Below are positions 61,914 through 64,000 of a stretch of DNA of 64,000 nucleotides, one piece after another. The notes under the pieces were generated by a model. That model worked only from the letters and a program-made list of their open reading frames with translations, did no database searches and was not told the DNA's origin. The stretch is from Phocoena phocoena (taxonomy: Eukaryota; Chordata; Mammalia; Artiodactyla; Phocoenidae). The stretch lies in assembly GCF_963924675.1 (NCBI RefSeq), contig NW_027077448.1:62001-126000 (forward strand), given 5' to 3'. The position numbers and the translations under genes were made by a program. Positions within the stretch are counted from its first letter, which is position 1; every line of letters starts with the position of its first letter.

Positions 61914-63660
61914 TAGCTGTAGGTGTCTGCACGGGCAAATGTAACGCTCATTGCCCACCAGGAAGAGGAATTAAACAAAGGCTCAGTGTGCCCTGCTGGA
62001 AACAGATTAGGGCCTGAAGCAATCCTGCGGTTTTGTGCCCAGCTCACAAGAAAGCGAGTTGAAGAAAGGAGCTCAGGGGCACTGTAATTCACAAACCTGC
62101 AGAGTTATAAAAGACAGCTATCCTCCAAAAATATATTGAAGTAAGCCTGCGAAGGGGACTTGAAAGCGGGGCAGAATTTCAGGAAAACGATTGCAGGGGG
62201 TAGACTGGAAATGCCCTGAAAGCATAGGAAAAGAGGCAGAACGTCGACAATGATGCACTTGGCCAAAAAGGGCGTATGCGTTTTTTCCTGAATATATTCA
62301 GGAAAAAACGCATATGCACTTTTTGGCCAATCAAGCAAGCCTGTAAAGGAAATCTGCACTACAATGAAGTCTCACTGCCCCCCGGGCAACAGGGCCATCT
62401 GAAAAAAGTGTAAAATCCAGAAAGGTAGGACAGGATATGGAGAACAGGGAGCCTTGTTATGCTGATTGGCAGGATGTAAATTGCCAGCAGCCACCCTGGA
62501 GAAGTGTATGGTGTTTCCTGAAACACGTAAGAAACAAAGCAACACAGCCTATGGCACTTCCACTTATGGTCCTATAGCTTACGGAAATTAAAATCAAAAA
62601 CAGACAGCCACCCCAATATTTGGGACGGCTGTGTTCACAAGAAGCTCGTCTACAGTATCAGGTAAATATCCCAGAAAGCAAAAAATGGATAAAGAAGTTG
62701 TGGCACGTACGTGCAATGCAATATCACTCAGCAATGAAATCTGTGTCATCAGGCCCGTAGCGGCATAGTCAGTGGATGCAGATACGGTGATTCTACGTGA
62801 ACTACGTCACACAGAAAGAGAAACATCATAAGATATCACTAATACACGGAATGAAAACTTGACTACACATGAACTGAATTACAAAACAGAACAGGGTCTC
62901 AAATTTAGAAAACCAACTAGTGCTTGCTTATGGGGAAAGGTGCGTTGGGGTGCTGCATAAAACCAGAGACTGAAATTAGCACAGATAACTTTCCATAAGC
63001 CAAATATGTAATAGACAAGACTTACTCCTTGCTCAACGAAATGGACCCAACACCACATATTCAACGCCTAGGAATATACCTGACTAGGAAGAATCTTAAA
63101 ACCCATGGATATATATGTCTCCGTAAGAGAATCAAGCGTGTGTACAGCGGCCGAAACGCTGCAGTGAAAATCCGATAAATCCCATTATCAAAATAAATTT
63201 CGAAAACAAAACACAAAGACAGTGAAATAGAGAGCAATTCTTAAATAATTCACTCAGGGCATGTGATGCAACCGGGATTGACCACATCTACACCCAGAGC
63301 TGGTTGAGACATAAGGCTGGACTCTTCAGGCTGATAGCATTGGTGAGTTTCGGTGAGCAAATGCAGACCCTTTGAAGTCATACTGCATGGTACCTATTCC
63401 ATGGGTCCCAACTCTTCAGGTTCAAGGCATTCTTCCTCCAGCTAAAACATGCATGGGAAACCCAGAGTATCGTCCACCGTGTGATTGGGAAACGATTTAA
63501 AATGCATCTCAGTTTGCGTATCCTGGTCCTCGGGTTCACCATTCCAGATGCTTTACTAACACTCTCCCCGCTTGGAGAGTCAGTGCCTTTAACCTCCTCT
63601 TTGGCACAGCTTGCAATTTCTGTGCAAGAAGAACAGGAATAGGGAGAACCAATGAGAGAC
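61914..63660 (+). repeat. Satellite monomer M31
   Basis: The counterpart of M25. The palindrome at 62259-62330 has the same two mismatches. Confidence 0.92.
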
Positions 63661-64000
63661 TAGCTGTAGGTGTCTGCACGGGCAAATGTAACGCTCATTG
63701 CCCACCAGGAAGAACAATTAAACAAAGGCTCAGTGTGCCCTGCTGGAAACAGATTAGGGCCTTAAGCAATCCTGCGGGTTTGTGCCCAGCTCACAAGAAA
63801 GCGAGTTGAAGAAAGGAGCTCAGGGGCACTGTAATTCACAAACCTGCAGAGTTATAAATGACAGCTCTCCTCCAAAAATATATTGAAGTAAGCCTGCGAA
63901 GGGGACTTGAAAGCGTGGCAGAATTTCAGGAAAACGATTGCAGGGGGTAAACTGGAATTGCCCTGAAAGCATAGGAAAAGAGGCACAACGTCGTCAATGA
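63661..64000 (+). repeat. Satellite monomer M32, cut by the window end
   Basis: The first 340 bp, counterpart of M26 ('gaagaacaattaaac'). It ends just before its palindrome. Confidence 0.9.

Larger units (their letters stand above)
42440..64000 (+). repeat. Satellite array B: tandem 1.75-kb cetacean L1-containing satellite
   Basis: Same unit and orientation as array A. It opens with the tail of a decayed monomer (42440-42697), then diverged M20, then homogenised M21-M31 and the first 340 bp of M32. Lengths are 1,746-1,754 bp after M20. The longer units M23, M26 and M29 carry C-runs after the palindrome. The array continues beyond the window. Confidence 0.93.

Noticed and set aside
1..64000. 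CRISPR array, bacterial operons, integron or phage features
   Set aside because: The repeats are kilobase-scale satellite with L1 and ERV sequence, which is vertebrate. No prokaryotic gene structure was seen.

Overview
This window is eukaryotic heterochromatin, almost certainly from a whale. It is dominated by a head-to-tail satellite with a unit of about 1,747 bp. About half of each unit is recognisably the 3' end of an old LINE-1 (end of ORF2, 3' UTR, A-rich tail). From memory, this matches the 'common cetacean satellite' described by Árnason and colleagues (about 1.75 kb in baleen, sperm and beaked whales, about 1.58 kb in dolphins and allies) and the later report by Kapitonov and co-workers that an L1 piece is its basic unit. 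The unit length argues for a non-delphinoid cetacean. That assignment rests on period and L1 content only; no database was searched.

Layout. Array A runs from 1 to 29714 (monomers M1-M17 plus the start of M18). A 5'-truncated L1 in reverse orientation (29715-30384) with a target-site duplication sits inside M18, and M18 continues to 30745. A GC-rich block follows (30746-36106). It is a second, unrelated satellite: about 54-bp subunits in an 11-subunit higher-order unit of about 591 bp. Satellite resumes as one decayed partial monomer (M19, 36107-37230) and is cut off by another L1 3' fragment (37231-37960). A low-copy island (37961-42439) holds unrecognised sequence, a small GC-rich tandem repeat, a broken gammaretrovirus-like (ERV1-type) pol relic, LTR-like sequence and an L1 3' UTR piece. 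Array B then begins with a strongly diverged monomer (M20) and runs, well homogenised, to the end of the window (M21-M32). No stretch looks like an intact protein-coding gene. The many short open frames are shadows that recur once per monomer.

The most striking structure is a 72-bp palindrome with no spacer, once per monomer at phase about 346-417, just upstream of the L1-derived half. It is perfect in 14 of 30 full copies and eroded in the edge monomers. The junction between satellite and the GC-rich block falls inside this palindrome, 6 bp from its centre. Other notable observations are a near-identical 9.3-kb copy at an offset of 15,718 bp in array A, a chimeric monomer (M6) that records the crossover, a less perfect copy at an offset of about 10,495 bp in array B, and a clear decay of monomers toward the array edges.

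Monomers are numbered from the phase 'tagctgtagg'. Plus strand means the L1 part reads in the sense direction. Identity statements come from reading aligned lines by eye, not from computed alignments.
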